From Pseudolabrys sp963742345 (GTDB lineage: Bacteria; Pseudomonadota; Alphaproteobacteria; Rhizobiales; Xanthobacteraceae): a stretch of DNA of 64,000 bases. Positions 26,784 through 36,647 of the stretch are shown piece by piece. Under the pieces are notes generated by a model. It saw only the letters and a program-made list of their open reading frames with translations. It did no database searches and was not told the DNA's origin. The DNA is taken from positions 1 to 64,000 of the forward strand of contig CAVULO010000008.1 in assembly GCA_963742345.1 (NCBI GenBank), in the 5' to 3' direction. Position numbers and translations under genes: made by a program. The number at the start of each line of letters is the position of its first letter. Position 1 is the stretch's first letter.

Positions 26784-26973
26784 CGATCAACAAATCGAAA
26801 GGGTGGCCTCAATGATGTTTGCTGCCGCGCTCGCGTTTACTAATACCATTGGCAGGAAGGGTTGGGCTTGGGACGAATGCGACGACCGAACAAAGGAGTA
26901 TTGGCGCAATATGGCTAAACATGCTCGGGATATTTTCGATGAACCGAATCAAAACGTAGGGGCATCATCATGA
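26776..26973 (+). CDS. Small hypothetical protein, 65 aa
   Basis: MADDQQIERVASMMFAAALA, FTNTIGRKGWAWDECDDRTK, EYWRNMAKHARDIFDEPNQN. Its ATG overlaps the end of the HTH-like frame by 8 bases, which suggests that the two were once translated together. Helical and acidic, with conserved-looking WAWDECDD and YWRNMAKHA. Function unknown. Confidence 0.55.
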   Translation: MADDQQIERVASMMFAAALAFTNTIGRKGWAWDECDDRTKEYWRNMAKHARDIFDEPNQNVGASS

Positions 26974-27241
26974 AAGTGATCGAAACCCGATCCATCTCTT
27001 TCAAGCATAATATCAGAGATGGCAACTTTAAACTACTCTTCTGAAACTTGCTAGGAAAAGCATATTGCGACCTCAAACATCAGGAGCCAGCTCTGCGCAT
27101 CAACGATTTGGTTGTCCCATGGCCGTGTCACAGATTCTGGGCTGATAGAAATTCTCGATCGTTATGCGCGAAACATCCAGCCGATATAATCTAGCAACAT
27201 ACAACCTTAATAATAGGCCTACGTGTTAATAAGATATCTGC

Positions 27242-28276
27242 ATGCATACCTCAGTAATCACGGGCGTCACCGGTCAGGACGGAGCATACCTCGCTCGGCA
27301 ATTGCTCGAGCAGGAGCATATGGTTTATGGCGCATTCCGCAGGACGAGTTCCACCAATTTGTGGCGATTGGAGGAACTCGGGATACTCAATCACGCGAAC
27401 TTCAAATTGGTCGAATTCGATCTGATCGACACCGCTGCGTGCCTTCGCTTGCTTGAAAAGGCCGAGCCGAATTTCGTCTACAATTTGGCAGCGCAAAGCT
27501 TCGTCGGTGTGTCATTTGAGCAACCGATCGCGACGGCTCAGATGACGGGAATCGGGCCTCTGCGTCTGCTTGAGGCGATCAAACACGTCAATAGCAAAAT
27601 CAGGTTCTATCAAGCCTCGACTTCTGAGCTATACGGTGGGACCGGGGCCATTCCGCAAAATGAGGAAACGCCGTTCTACCCGCGGAGCCCATACGCGGTC
27701 GCTAAGCTTTTCGGTCACTGGATTACTGTAAATTATCGGGAAGCCTACGGCATATTTGCCAGCAGCGGAATCTTATTCAACCATGAATCACCATTGCGTG
27801 GACGCGAATTCGTAACGCGAAAAATCACAAACGCGGTTGCCCGCATTGATCTCGGTAAACAAGATTGGCTGGAGATTGGGAACCTCGACGCGCGGAGAGA
27901 TTGGGGATTTGCCGAGGAGTACACGCGCGGAATGATTTTGATCATGGAGCACAGCGAACCCGGAACATTTGTGCTGGCCACAGGTAAAAGTGCGAGCGTT
28001 CGTGATTTCGCCGAAATGGCATTTGCGGCGATTGGAATTGATCTCGACTGGCGGGGGCAGGGTGTAGATGAGGAGGGAATCTGCAAGAAGACGGGCAAGA
28101 CGCGAGTCAAAGTTAATCCGGCATTTTTGCGCCCTGCTGAGGTCGATGAACTCGTCGGTGATCCTTCGCGGGCGGAAAAACTGCTTGGTTGGAAAGCGCA
28201 CAAATCGCTCGAGGATTTGTGCCATTTGATGGTCGAGGCGGACATCCGGAGAAACAAAATTGGGTTCTCATTCTGA
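27242..28276 (+). CDS. gmd: GDP-mannose 4,6-dehydratase
   Basis: 344 residues, full length. NADP-binding start VITGVTGQDGAYLARQLLE, VYGAFRRTS, and YNLAAQSFVGVSFEQP. The catalytic region has STSELYGGTG, NEETPFYPRSPYAVAKLFGH (Tyr-x3-Lys), then FNHESPLRGREFVTRKI and DARRDWGFAEEY. It turns GDP-D-mannose into GDP-4-keto-6-deoxy-D-mannose in the cytoplasm. The next gene, a reductase-type SDR, overlaps its end, and manC lies 8 kb downstream to supply GDP-mannose. AT-rich DNA upstream (27000-27240) likely holds the promoter. Confidence 0.93.
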   Translation: MHTSVITGVTGQDGAYLARQLLEQEHMVYGAFRRTSSTNLWRLEELGILNHANFKLVEFDLIDTAACLRLLEKAEPNFVYNLAAQSFVGVSFEQPIATAQMTGIGPLRLLEAIKHVNSKIRFYQASTSELYGGTGAIPQNEETPFYPRSPYAVAKLFGHWITVNYREAYGIFASSGILFNHESPLRGREFVTRKITNAVARIDLGKQDWLEIGNLDARRDWGFAEEYTRGMILIMEHSEPGTFVLATGKSASVRDFAEMAFAAIGIDLDWRGQGVDEEGICKKTGKTRVKVNPAFLRPAEVDELVGDPSRAEKLLGWKAHKSLEDLCHLMVEADIRRNKIGFSF

Positions 28277-29177
28277 GCGTGTCTTGATTACTGGTGGTGC
28301 TGGGTTTACTGGCCGTCCCTTAGCGGAGCGGTTGCGTCAAGACGGCAACGACGTCGTGATCTTGAGTCGCAAGGCCGGGGATGAATGCGAGTTTAATATC
28401 GACCTCTGTGACTTCGGTGCGGTATCGCGGGCGTTGACGCGAATCAATCCGGGCGCGATCGTTCACCTCGCCGGAATTGCGACTCCTACCCATAGCAAGA
28501 TCGGTGAAATGTATTCCGCGAATGTTGTCGGAACGGCCAACCTATTCGCAGCTCTCGCGAGTGCGAAAGTCGAGCCGAGGGTCGTCATTATCGCCAGCAG
28601 CGCGCAGGTTTATGCAGAACCGGACACCAACGTGCCCCTCACCGAAGAAGCCCCGCTCGCCCCAAAGACGCATTACGCCGTGAGCAAGTGCGCCACTGAA
28701 AAAATTGCTGCGATCTATTCCCGCCATTTTCCCATTATAGTCGCCCGGCCATTCAACTACACCGGCCCGGGGCAAACGACCGACTTCCTTGTTCCCAAAA
28801 TCGTCCAACATTATGCTGAGCGGCGCAGCGAAATCCGTCTAGGTAACTTGGATCTGTTTCGCGACATTTCCGACATAAAGAGGGTCGTCGAGGCTTATTC
28901 ACGACTGGTGTCGCGATCGATAGGTCCCACGACAGTCAACATTTGTTCTGGCCGAGCCATCCGCCTCGCAGATATTCCAAGGATTATGGACGATGTATCG
29001 GGACACCCCGTCAAGTTGGTATTTGACTCCTCACTGTTTCGCAGCGACGAACCGCAGTATATTGTAGGCTCGCCATCGCGACTTGAGGCGTTGATCGGGC
29101 CTTTGCCAAACCCGGAATTACGAGACACTCTAGTGAGAATGTACGATGCATTCCGTACGGAGCATAGCGGTCGTTAG
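28260..29177 (+). CDS. rmd: NAD-dependent epimerase/reductase, probably GDP-6-deoxy-D-mannose reductase
   Basis: 305 residues starting at a TTG (28260) that overlaps gmd by 17 bases, with GGAG 8 bases before. Rossmann start VLITGGAGFTGRPLAERL, VHLAGIATPTHSKIGEMYSA, IIASSAQVYAEPDTN, catalytic YAVSKCATEKIAAIY, and ARPFNYTGPGQTTDFLVPKI. By position and length this is most likely Rmd, which reduces the Gmd product to GDP-D-rhamnose. Exclusion of GDP-fucose synthase rests on its Rmd-like NYTGPGQ and RDISDIKRVVEAY motifs. Close coupling suggests one transcript. Exact product of the pathway is inferred. Confidence 0.8.
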   Translation: MGSHSERVLITGGAGFTGRPLAERLRQDGNDVVILSRKAGDECEFNIDLCDFGAVSRALTRINPGAIVHLAGIATPTHSKIGEMYSANVVGTANLFAALASAKVEPRVVIIASSAQVYAEPDTNVPLTEEAPLAPKTHYAVSKCATEKIAAIYSRHFPIIVARPFNYTGPGQTTDFLVPKIVQHYAERRSEIRLGNLDLFRDISDIKRVVEAYSRLVSRSIGPTTVNICSGRAIRLADIPRIMDDVSGHPVKLVFDSSLFRSDEPQYIVGSPSRLEALIGPLPNPELRDTLVRMYDAFRTEHSGR

Positions 29178-29474
29178 GGCAGATCTGCTACCATCCTTGA
29201 TCGCACCGGACGAAATTCCGAGGTGTCAGAGGAGACTGCCTAAGCTGATGAACGTTCCCAATGAGATCAGCAATGGCGTGAGAGCGCGAAATATGCGGCT
29301 GTGACGGCCTTGATAGTGACACCCGTTGCACTTCGGCCCGCGCAATCCGAAAAGCGACCGGATGCTTGTTTTTGACTAGGGGTGGCCTGAAGGACCAGAC
29401 GCGCCCTCGCGCGCCGTTTGGCTGCGGGTGAGTGTCGCGGGTCAGTCATTAATGATTTGCACGTGTGACCGTGT

Positions 29475-30863
29475 ATGAAGCTGGATTTAACCTCAAGCGA
29501 CTGGAAGGATTTGGCCGATTTGCTGGACAGCAAAGTTTTGATCAAATGGAGATACCGACACGCACTGGTGAAAATCTTGTTGTACCGGGTGCGTGAAGCT
29601 TTATTTGGATATGTCAGTTGGCGTCTACAATCGTGGCTCGCAGTGCTGAAACAATTGTGGCGGCAATTGATCGAGCGGAAATCAAGCCTGGATCAAGAAA
29701 TGACGGGTCTGCCCCCGACCTCCCGCGCCCGGCGCAGGTGCAGGGCCCTGACGCCGGGCATCGGGCACTATGGTTTGTTTCGCGCCGAGATCGGCATCGG
29801 TCAGGCGGCGCGGATGTTGGCAGGTGCCATAAGGACCGCCGGAATTCCACTGTCGCTGCACAACATTTCGCTCGAGCAGTTCGAATCGAAGGTCGATTTC
29901 GACGCCCAGGAACAACTTGTTTCACCCCACGATACCATCCTGCTCCACTTCAATGCCGACACCTTCCTCGATTTATTCGATCGCTTCCCTCTGGCCGCGC
30001 TGTTTCGTCGCCGGCGCATCGGACATTGGGTATGGGAATTACCGGTATTTCCAGTACGATGGGTTCCGGCACTCGCAAAGGTGCATGAAGTGTGGACACC
30101 GAGCCGGTTCGTCGCTGAGACCGTAGCGAACGCGACCAACAAGATTGTTAGGGTCGTACCCTACTGCATCGCAGTAAAGGACTGCCCCCAGTCCGAGGCA
30201 CGCGAGCATCTAAACTTGCCTCGAGACGCCTACATCTTTCTCGCCATCTTCGATTGGAATTCCTTTCCAATCCGAAAGAACCCGCTGGGTGCGATCCGCG
30301 CCTTTACGGATGCATTTCCCTATAATGGCGTCAGTTCGCCCGTCCTCGTAATCAAATGTCACGGTCGCGGCAATCGTGGCGAGGAATTTCAGAAAATCAA
30401 AGAGCTGTGTTCGCGCAATAAACGTCTGGTACTGATCGATCGTGTCTTCTCCGAAGAAGAGATGACGCTTATACAGGCCGCCTGCGATTGCCTGATTTCT
30501 TTACATCGGGCAGAGGGATTTGGCTTGAACATCGCCGAGTGCATGGGCGCGGGAAAGATCGTGATTGCCACCAATTTTTCCGGGAACACGGATTTCACTC
30601 GCCCTGAAAATAGCTTGCTTGTGCCGTACAAAATGGCTGAAGTTGGCAAGCAGGCCTACATACACGGGATGGGCCAATGGTGGGCCGAACCCGATCACGA
30701 TGCAGCTGTCAGTGCTATCCAACGGGCTCACTCGAACCGGTCCGACATTCAACGTCTAGCTAGCCGTGCTCGCGCCGATATCGTGCAGCAATACTCCTTT
30801 GATGCAGTTGGCAAGATCGTAAGGGCAGCCTGGCAGGACGAGCTCGAGCCGTTTAGAACTTGA
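29475..30863 (+). CDS. Glycosyltransferase, GT4 family
   Basis: 462 residues. A GT-B fold of group 1: the N-terminal domain has GLFRAEIGIGQAARMLAGAI and HWVWELPVFPVRWVPALAKV, HEVWTPSRFVAETV; the C-terminal domain has FLAIFDWNSFPIRKNPLGAI, VLIDRVFSEEEMTLIQAACD, LISLHRAEGFGLNIAECMGA (the E-x7-E motif), GKIVIATNFSGNTDF. The N-terminal about 90 residues are extra and poorly conserved, so the true start may be downstream. It transfers a sugar, maybe rhamnose or mannose, to the growing glycan. 300-base gap upstream. Confidence 0.85.
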   Translation: MKLDLTSSDWKDLADLLDSKVLIKWRYRHALVKILLYRVREALFGYVSWRLQSWLAVLKQLWRQLIERKSSLDQEMTGLPPTSRARRRCRALTPGIGHYGLFRAEIGIGQAARMLAGAIRTAGIPLSLHNISLEQFESKVDFDAQEQLVSPHDTILLHFNADTFLDLFDRFPLAALFRRRRIGHWVWELPVFPVRWVPALAKVHEVWTPSRFVAETVANATNKIVRVVPYCIAVKDCPQSEAREHLNLPRDAYIFLAIFDWNSFPIRKNPLGAIRAFTDAFPYNGVSSPVLVIKCHGRGNRGEEFQKIKELCSRNKRLVLIDRVFSEEEMTLIQAACDCLISLHRAEGFGLNIAECMGAGKIVIATNFSGNTDFTRPENSLLVPYKMAEVGKQAYIHGMGQWWAEPDHDAAVSAIQRAHSNRSDIQRLASRARADIVQQYSFDAVGKIVRAAWQDELEPFRT

Positions 30864-30893
30864 CTGGGCAAGTTGCGCAGCGCCAAAAAAACT

Positions 30894-31462
30894 ATGGACG
30901 TCAAGGTCACGAGGCTGTCCGGGGTGAAAGTGTTAAAGCCTCGCTATTTTCACGATCCGCAGGGGCTACTTCGTCGAGACCTATAACAAGCGAGCTGCCC
31001 AAGAGCTTGGACTGACGGCTTGTTTCGTACAAGACAACCAGTCGTTCTCGCTCAAGCAAGGAACGGTTCGCGCCATCCACTTCCAAGTGCCGCCGCAAGT
31101 CTCAGGCGAAGCTCGTCCGCGTCCTGCGTGGCAGCATCTATGACGTTGCGATAGATTTGCGTGTCGGATCTCCTACCTACGGCTCCTGGGTGGCGGAGAC
31201 GCTGACGGCCGACGGAGGAGAGCAGATGTTCGTCCCGCGTGGCTTTGCGCATGGCTTCTGCACTCTCGAGCCAAACACGGAAGTTGCTTATAAAGTGGAT
31301 GACTATTATGCGCCCGAATGCGAACGTGGTCTTGCGTGGGATGATTCAACGCTTGCAATCACCTGGCCAGTCTTGCCAGGGGACGCCGTCCTTTCGGAAA
31401 AGGACCGCAACTACGGGCGGTTTGCGGATTTTCTTTCGCCATTTCGGTATGATGGTCGTTGA
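30894..31462 (+). pseudogene. rfbC: dTDP-4-dehydrorhamnose 3,5-epimerase, two frameshifts
   Basis: Starts MDVKVTRLSGVKVLKPRYFH, DPQG. An extra G in a run of four (30962-30965) and an extra A near 31097 each shift the frame by +1. Stitched together it reads YFVETYNKRAAQELGLTACF, VQDNQSFSLKQGTVRAIHFQ, SQAKLVRVLRGSIYDVAIDL, MFVPRGFAHGFCTLEPNTEV, YKVDDYY. The catalytic histidine (AIHFQ) and Asp/His region of RmlC are retained. Without the two bases it would be a full 188-residue enzyme. Its TGA overlaps the rfbB start. Confidence 0.9.
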
Positions 31463-32526
31463 TGTCTAACCGATTTCTCATCACCGGAGGTGCAGGCTTC
31501 ATCGGCTCCTCGGTCGTGCGGCACCTGATCGGCAAGACCGACGATCAGGCATTGGTGGTCGACAAACTGACCTATGCCGGCAACTTGGAATCACTTGCGC
31601 CCGTGGCCTGCGATCCGCGTTATGCTTTCGTGCGAGCGGATGTCTGCGACGCGGCCAAAATGAGGGATATCTTTGAGAGCTATCAGCCGGACATAGTGAT
31701 GCATTTGGCCGCTGAGAGCCACGTCGATCGATCGATCGATGCTGCCGCTAGTTTCATTCAGACCAATATCGTTGGCACCTATACTTCTGCTCGAAGTCGC
31801 GCTTGCATATTGGCGCGCCTTGCCCAATCGCAGCCGTGATGACTTTCGGTTTCACCATGTCTCAACCGACGAGGTGTTCGGGTCACTGGGTGCCAGCGGT
31901 CATTTCTCAGAGATGACAGCCTACGATCCTACGGTCGCCCTACTCTGCGTCAAAGGCCGCATCCGACCACCTCGTGCGTTGCTGGCATCACACCTATGGG
32001 CTGCCGGTTCTCATTACGAACTGTTCGAACAATTACGGTCCCTATCATTTTCCGGAAAAACTTATACCATTGACGATCATCAACGCACTTGAAGGTGCCA
32101 AGCTGCCGGTTTACGGGGACGGCAGTAATATAAGGGACTGGCTTTACGTCGAGGATCATGCCCGGGCTCTCTTGGCGGTCGCAACTTGCGGGCGTCCCGG
32201 TGAGACCTACTGCATTGGCGGTCGTAGCGAAATGACGAACCTGTACGTGGTCAAGATGATTTGCGCGCTCCTCGATGAGCTCGCTCCGAGTAACGAAATC
32301 GGGTTTCATGAAACGCTGATCGAATTTGTCGCCGATCGTCCGGGTCACGATCTACGATACGCGATCGATCCGACCCGCATTTCGACCCAGCTTGGTTGGC
32401 AGCCCTGCGAAAGCTTTGAGATCCGGGTTGCGGAAAACAGTCGAATGGTATCTAGCCAATCGCTCCTGGTGGCAGCGCATCCGCAGTGGCCTCTATAGGG
32501 GCGAACGCCTCGGGATGCCCGCATGA
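31462..32526 (+). pseudogene. rfbB: dTDP-glucose 4,6-dehydratase, three frameshifts
   Basis: Rossmann start FLITGGAGFIGSSVVRHLIG, HLAAESHVDRSIDAAASFIQ, TNIVGTY; extra base near 31784; ILLEVALAYWRALPNRSRDD, FHHVSTDEVFGSLGASGHFS (the S-T-D-E catalytic group); extra base near 31932; the YxxxK helix RSPYSASKAASDHLVRCW, HHTYGLPVLITNCSNNYGPY; then an extra base near 32421; GLRKTVEWYLANRSWWQRIR, SGLY. Each change is one extra base. Corrected it is a complete RmlB. Overlaps rfbD by ATGA (32523). Confidence 0.9.
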
Positions 32527-33422
32527 TCCTCTTATTCGGCAGTAACGGTCAACTTGGCCACGAACTGGTGCGAGCGGCGGCCCCGCTCCATACGATAGCG
32601 GTTCACGCGCTGCCTCGTGGGGAAGTCGATATTGCCGATCGCGCCGCTATTGCGGCGGCATTCATCCGCTGGAAACCCGCGCTGGTCGTCAACGCCGCCG
32701 CCTATACGAACGTCGACCAGGCCGAAACCCAGGTCGACGAGGCGCGCCGGGCCAATGAGATTGGCCCGGCGGTGATTGCGAGTGCCTGCGCCGATGCGCA
32801 GATTGCAATGGTTCATATATCGACAGATTACGTCTTTGACGGCACCAAGCGAGGCGCCTATCTGGAAACCGATGCTGTGTGCCCAATTAATGTATACGGT
32901 AGGACCAAGGCGGCGGGGGAAGAAGCGGTCCGTCACGCGCTGAGGTCGCACATTATTCTGCGCACAGCGTGGGTCTATAGCGAATTTGGGCACAATTTTC
33001 TCAAGACGGTCCTGCGCCTAGCCGCAACCCGGGACGACTTGCGGATCGTTGCCGACCAATACGGAAGCCCGACGTCGGCTCGTGACATCGCGAACGCAAT
33101 TTTGCGCATTGCACCACGACTGATGCGCCACGAACAGGTCTGGGGCACATACCACTTCACCTCTGATGGTGTGACGAATTGGTACGAATTTGCAAACCGG
33201 ATTGTCGCCGCTCAGGGCTCTTTTACCGGCCACAATCCGCGGGTGACGCCAATCAAGAGCGCGGATTATAGAACCGCCGCGCGGCGGCCTGCCAATTCCC
33301 AATTGGATTGCCGATTGTTTGCGCGCCAATTTGGTTTCTCAGGCCGTCCCTGGACCGAGGATGTAGATTCGACCACCATCGCGCTGGTCGCTGCTTCGCA
33401 GCAGGCTGTTCATGTCGCGTAA
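32523..33422 (+). CDS. rfbD: dTDP-4-dehydrorhamnose reductase
   Basis: 299 residues, intact. ILLFGSNGQLGHELVRAA binds NADPH, then DIADRAAIAAAFIRWKPALV, NAAAYTNVDQAETQVDEARR, HISTDYVFDGTK, catalytic YGRTKAAGEEAV, RTAWVYSEFGHNFLKTVLR and a C-terminal RRPANSQLDC. Reduces dTDP-4-keto-L-rhamnose to dTDP-L-rhamnose. Both junctions overlap (with rfbB by 4 bases, with rfbA by 11 bases), so the four-gene set is one operon. Confidence 0.95.
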   Translation: MILLFGSNGQLGHELVRAAAPLHTIAVHALPRGEVDIADRAAIAAAFIRWKPALVVNAAAYTNVDQAETQVDEARRANEIGPAVIASACADAQIAMVHISTDYVFDGTKRGAYLETDAVCPINVYGRTKAAGEEAVRHALRSHIILRTAWVYSEFGHNFLKTVLRLAATRDDLRIVADQYGSPTSARDIANAILRIAPRLMRHEQVWGTYHFTSDGVTNWYEFANRIVAAQGSFTGHNPRVTPIKSADYRTAARRPANSQLDCRLFARQFGFSGRPWTEDVDSTTIALVAASQQAVHVA

Positions 33423-34284
33423 AGGAATAATCCTTGCCGGCGGCGCGGGCACACGGCTGCATCCATTGACGATCGTCGCTTCCAAGCAGCTGCTGCCTGT
33501 CTACGACAAGCCGATGATCTACTATCCGCTATCCATCCTAATGCTCGCAGGCATTAAAGACATATTGATCATCACGACGCCACATGATCAGAACGCGTTC
33601 AAGCACCTTCTTGGCACCGGCAGCAAATGGGGGCTCACGTTCGAATATGCGCTCCAGCAAGCCCCGAACGGTCTTGCTCAGGCGTTTACCATCGGCGCCG
33701 ATTTTGTGCGCGGTCATCCGTCATGTCTGGTCCTTGGCGACAACATCTTGTACGGGCATGGACTAAGCGAAGCGTTGCGCCGCGCCAACTCCCGAACACA
33801 CGGAGCAACCATTTTTTGTTATCGTGTCGAAGACCCCCAGCGATATGGTGTGGTTGAATTTGGTGCGAATAACGAAGTTCTCTCGATCGAGGAGAAACCT
33901 CAAAATCCGAAGTCGAGCTGGGCAGCAATTGGACTTTACTTTTACGATGAGGGAGTCGTTGACCTCGCGAAACAATTGAAGCCATCGGCCCGCGGCGAAT
34001 TCGAGATTACCGATCTCAATATCCTTTATCTGCAAAGACGACGGATGACGATCGAACGACTTGGCCGCGGTTTTGCTTGGTTCGACGCTGGTACGCACGA
34101 TTCGCTCCTTGAAGCGGCAGAGTTCGTGCGCGTGCTGCAACACAGGCAAGGACAGCTTGTGTGTGCGCCGGACGAAATCGCCTTTCACAATGGCTGGATC
34201 AATGCTGACGAACTGCGCAGTCTTGCAGAAAAACTCAACAAGACACAATATGCACGCCACCTATTGGACAATTTGCGCGACTGA
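33412..34284 (+). CDS. rfbA: Glucose-1-phosphate thymidylyltransferase
   Basis: 290 residues, the usual length of RmlA. Signature IILAGGAGTRLHPLTIVASK, QLLPVYDKPMIYYPLSILM, LGDNILYGHGLSEAL, VEFGANNEVLSIEEKPQNPK, TDLNILYLQRRRMTI, and FAWFDAGTHDSLLEAAEFV. Makes dTDP-glucose from dTTP and glucose-1-phosphate, the first step of dTDP-L-rhamnose synthesis. Last gene of the rfbCBDA operon. Confidence 0.95.
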   Translation: MSRKGIILAGGAGTRLHPLTIVASKQLLPVYDKPMIYYPLSILMLAGIKDILIITTPHDQNAFKHLLGTGSKWGLTFEYALQQAPNGLAQAFTIGADFVRGHPSCLVLGDNILYGHGLSEALRRANSRTHGATIFCYRVEDPQRYGVVEFGANNEVLSIEEKPQNPKSSWAAIGLYFYDEGVVDLAKQLKPSARGEFEITDLNILYLQRRRMTIERLGRGFAWFDAGTHDSLLEAAEFVRVLQHRQGQLVCAPDEIAFHNGWINADELRSLAEKLNKTQYARHLLDNLRD

Positions 34285-34301
34285 GATCGCCGCGTACAGC
34301 T

Positions 34302-36572
34302 TCATCGCACACGCACGGAAGAATCGTGGCGCTCGTAAGTAAGGTTTGGTGAATAATACGGGTCATTGAACAATTTTCGTCCCCAGCGTCGAAATATCAC
34401 GTTTGCCTCAGTCGCCGATCGCGCGGCTTTTGCAGGCGCATAGTCAAAGCCGCGGCTCGCTAACTCATGATGGACCAACTCAGCAAATGGGATCCAGACG
34501 TTGCGATACCCCGCGCAGCGCAGCTTAAGGCAGAAATCTACGTCATTGAAGGCAACCTTGAGCTCCTTCTCGTCAAGTCCTCCAACCTCGAAATACACGG
34601 ATCTACGTACGACAAGGCACGCTGCCGTAACTGCGCTGACTTCGTGCGTGAGGTACATTTGGTTCATGTAGCCGGGTGTGTCGCCCGGTAGAAGCCGATA
34701 GCTATGTCCCGCGAGTCCCCCGAGACCGATCGTCACTCCCCCATGTTGGATGCGGCCGTCCGGATAGACCAATTTGGCTCCCACGCACCCCACTCCCGGG
34801 CGCTCCGCTAGACCTACCATCTCATCCAGCCAATTTCCTTCGGTGACCTGGATATCATTGTTGAGCAGCGCGAGTAGGTTCCCCCTGGCTTCTAATGCCG
34901 CCAGATTATTGAGCGCCGAGAAGTTGAATTCGCCGGGAATGCGCAGAATTCGTACCTCTGGCTGTTGCTGCAAACTCCGGAACAGGCTGTAAGTAAGGGG
35001 ATCCTTTGAGTCGTTGTCGACGATGATTATCTCAAAGGGTCTATAAAATGTTTTCTGAAGAATGGAACGAACACACAACTCCAAGAGATCGGCACGGTCG
35101 CGGGTAGGGATTACCACGGAGACAAGCTCCGGCGGCTCTGTAGGAAGGTATTGAAGTCGAGCAGTCCCTGAGGACGTAGCTTTGATAAGTGCGCGGCATC
35201 GCCGCCTGGCAATGATATCTCGTAGCAAGTCAACATCGGCCGTGGTTCTTAATCTGGGTACGGGTGAAGAGGGAAGGTGGACGAGAATTTTTGCCAGGTG
35301 AATAATGCCGCGAGAATTCACCTGTTCAGTGATGCGCAGCTTCAGATCATGATCACAGTGGTCATGAAGTTCAGATCGCCAGCCGCCGAGTTTTTGCAAA
35401 GTCTGCCGGCGTAGCAAAGTGATGTCTCCAATATAATCAGTTGCAACCAGATATTCCGGGGACCATGCTGGCTTGAATTGTGGTGCAATGCGGCGCCCAT
35501 TTACGGCAATTGTGTCCTCATCCGAATAGATAACCTCCGCATCCGGATAACGGTGGAGAACAAGAGCAAGTTCCAGCAGGGCGTGCGGGCGCAGCGCGGC
35601 GCCAGGCGGAATCTTAATAATGAACTCCCCCGTCGCGGATTTAACAAGTGCATTCAACGTCGAGGCGAGGTCGGGTGCTGCCGGCATGAGCGTTACAACG
35701 CCTGGATCAATAGGACCCGATTTCAATTCCGCATCGATCGCTGACAATAACGGGGCGGGCGCTGCGATGAGGAGTTGCCAGTGGGGATAGATTTGTTCCA
35801 CGAGGGTATGCAAAACTTGTTTGAGTGCATCGCCATCGATCTCATCGAAATTAGCGAGGCAAGAGAGCAATGGCCGGCGAAGAAGTGCTGCCATACGTTC
35901 TTCATGGCGCCTGCGGTGGTCAGCGGGATTCTCGTCAAAGACCCTGATCCATGTATCGTACGGCGCCTCGCCTGGGCAGGAAACTGAGTCGCCCGATATT
36001 GCGAGCATCCCGGGGCGCGTGTGTTTGATCAACGCGAGCGCAGCCGAAGGAAGGGAGCGGATCTGATCACGTTTGAGGACGTGCAGGGCGCGTTTTGCGA
36101 TGGAAATAAGCCAGGCAGTACGGCTGGCCCGCGCAAACAAAAAACGGGTTGGGCGCCGCACGTGCCCTGAGCCGCCGACTAACAGAGTGATTTGCATCAT
36201 CTGGTCCGTGACGCGAACGTCAGCGGCAAAATGGTTTCGATCCACTGCCGCTGGGCGGAGCCAGAATTGCTCGTTTCTGCCAAACGAGACATTCACGGCG
36301 AGATCGACAATTCCCTCCGGCGGAAAAGATAATTCGAAGCGATACCAGCCGCTTCTAACTTCAGCAGTAGGCTCTACAACCACGCGAATCCCGATTTCGG
36401 GATGATTGAGGCGAATTGGTATCTCGTCGAAAGGTTCGAAACTTTGACAGGAAACCACTCGGAAACCCTCTGGAACTTCTCGGGTATAGGTTTCCTCCAC
36501 AACGAGGGTCTCCGTAATTCGCCTATAACGACTAAGGTCGGGGGGCGTAGGTATTGTACGCTTGTACGACAT
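34302..36572 (-). CDS. Large glycosyltransferase with two GT2 domains
   Basis: 756 residues. The first about 150 residues are a poorly conserved beta-rich region. Residues about 235-450 form one GT2-like domain (LLSCLANFDEIDGDALKQVL, AEVIYSDEDTI with its D-x-D), and residues about 482-740 form a second, better-conserved GT2 domain (LVSVVIPTRDRADLLELCVR, EIIIVDNDSKDPLT, LLALLNNDIQVTEGNWLDEM, VAFNDVDFCLKLRCAGYR). Tandem GT2 proteins make alternating or repeating linkages, such as in rhamnans. Convergent with rfbA (18-base gap) and divergent from manC. Complete and without frameshift. Confidence 0.85.
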   Translation of the reverse strand: MSYKRTIPTPPDLSRYRRITETLVVEETYTREVPEGFRVVSCQSFEPFDEIPIRLNHPEIGIRVVVEPTAEVRSGWYRFELSFPPEGIVDLAVNVSFGRNEQFWLRPAAVDRNHFAADVRVTDQMMQITLLVGGSGHVRRPTRFLFARASRTAWLISIAKRALHVLKRDQIRSLPSAALALIKHTRPGMLAISGDSVSCPGEAPYDTWIRVFDENPADHRRRHEERMAALLRRPLLSCLANFDEIDGDALKQVLHTLVEQIYPHWQLLIAAPAPLLSAIDAELKSGPIDPGVVTLMPAAPDLASTLNALVKSATGEFIIKIPPGAALRPHALLELALVLHRYPDAEVIYSDEDTIAVNGRRIAPQFKPAWSPEYLVATDYIGDITLLRRQTLQKLGGWRSELHDHCDHDLKLRITEQVNSRGIIHLAKILVHLPSSPVPRLRTTADVDLLRDIIARRRCRALIKATSSGTARLQYLPTEPPELVSVVIPTRDRADLLELCVRSILQKTFYRPFEIIIVDNDSKDPLTYSLFRSLQQQPEVRILRIPGEFNFSALNNLAALEARGNLLALLNNDIQVTEGNWLDEMVGLAERPGVGCVGAKLVYPDGRIQHGGVTIGLGGLAGHSYRLLPGDTPGYMNQMYLTHEVSAVTAACLVVRRSVYFEVGGLDEKELKVAFNDVDFCLKLRCAGYRNVWIPFAELVHHELASRGFDYAPAKAARSATEANVIFRRWGRKLFNDPYYSPNLTYERHDSSVRVR

Positions 36573-36647
36573 CGCGCTAGGGCTTGCATATTGCCGGCTG
36601 TGTGCTAGGAGGCTAGATCATATTTTCGGCGATGAAGTAGGGCTTTT

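Noticed and set aside
27000..27241. Riboswitch or attenuator before gmd
   Set aside because: The region is AT-rich but no known aptamer motif or clear stem set was found.
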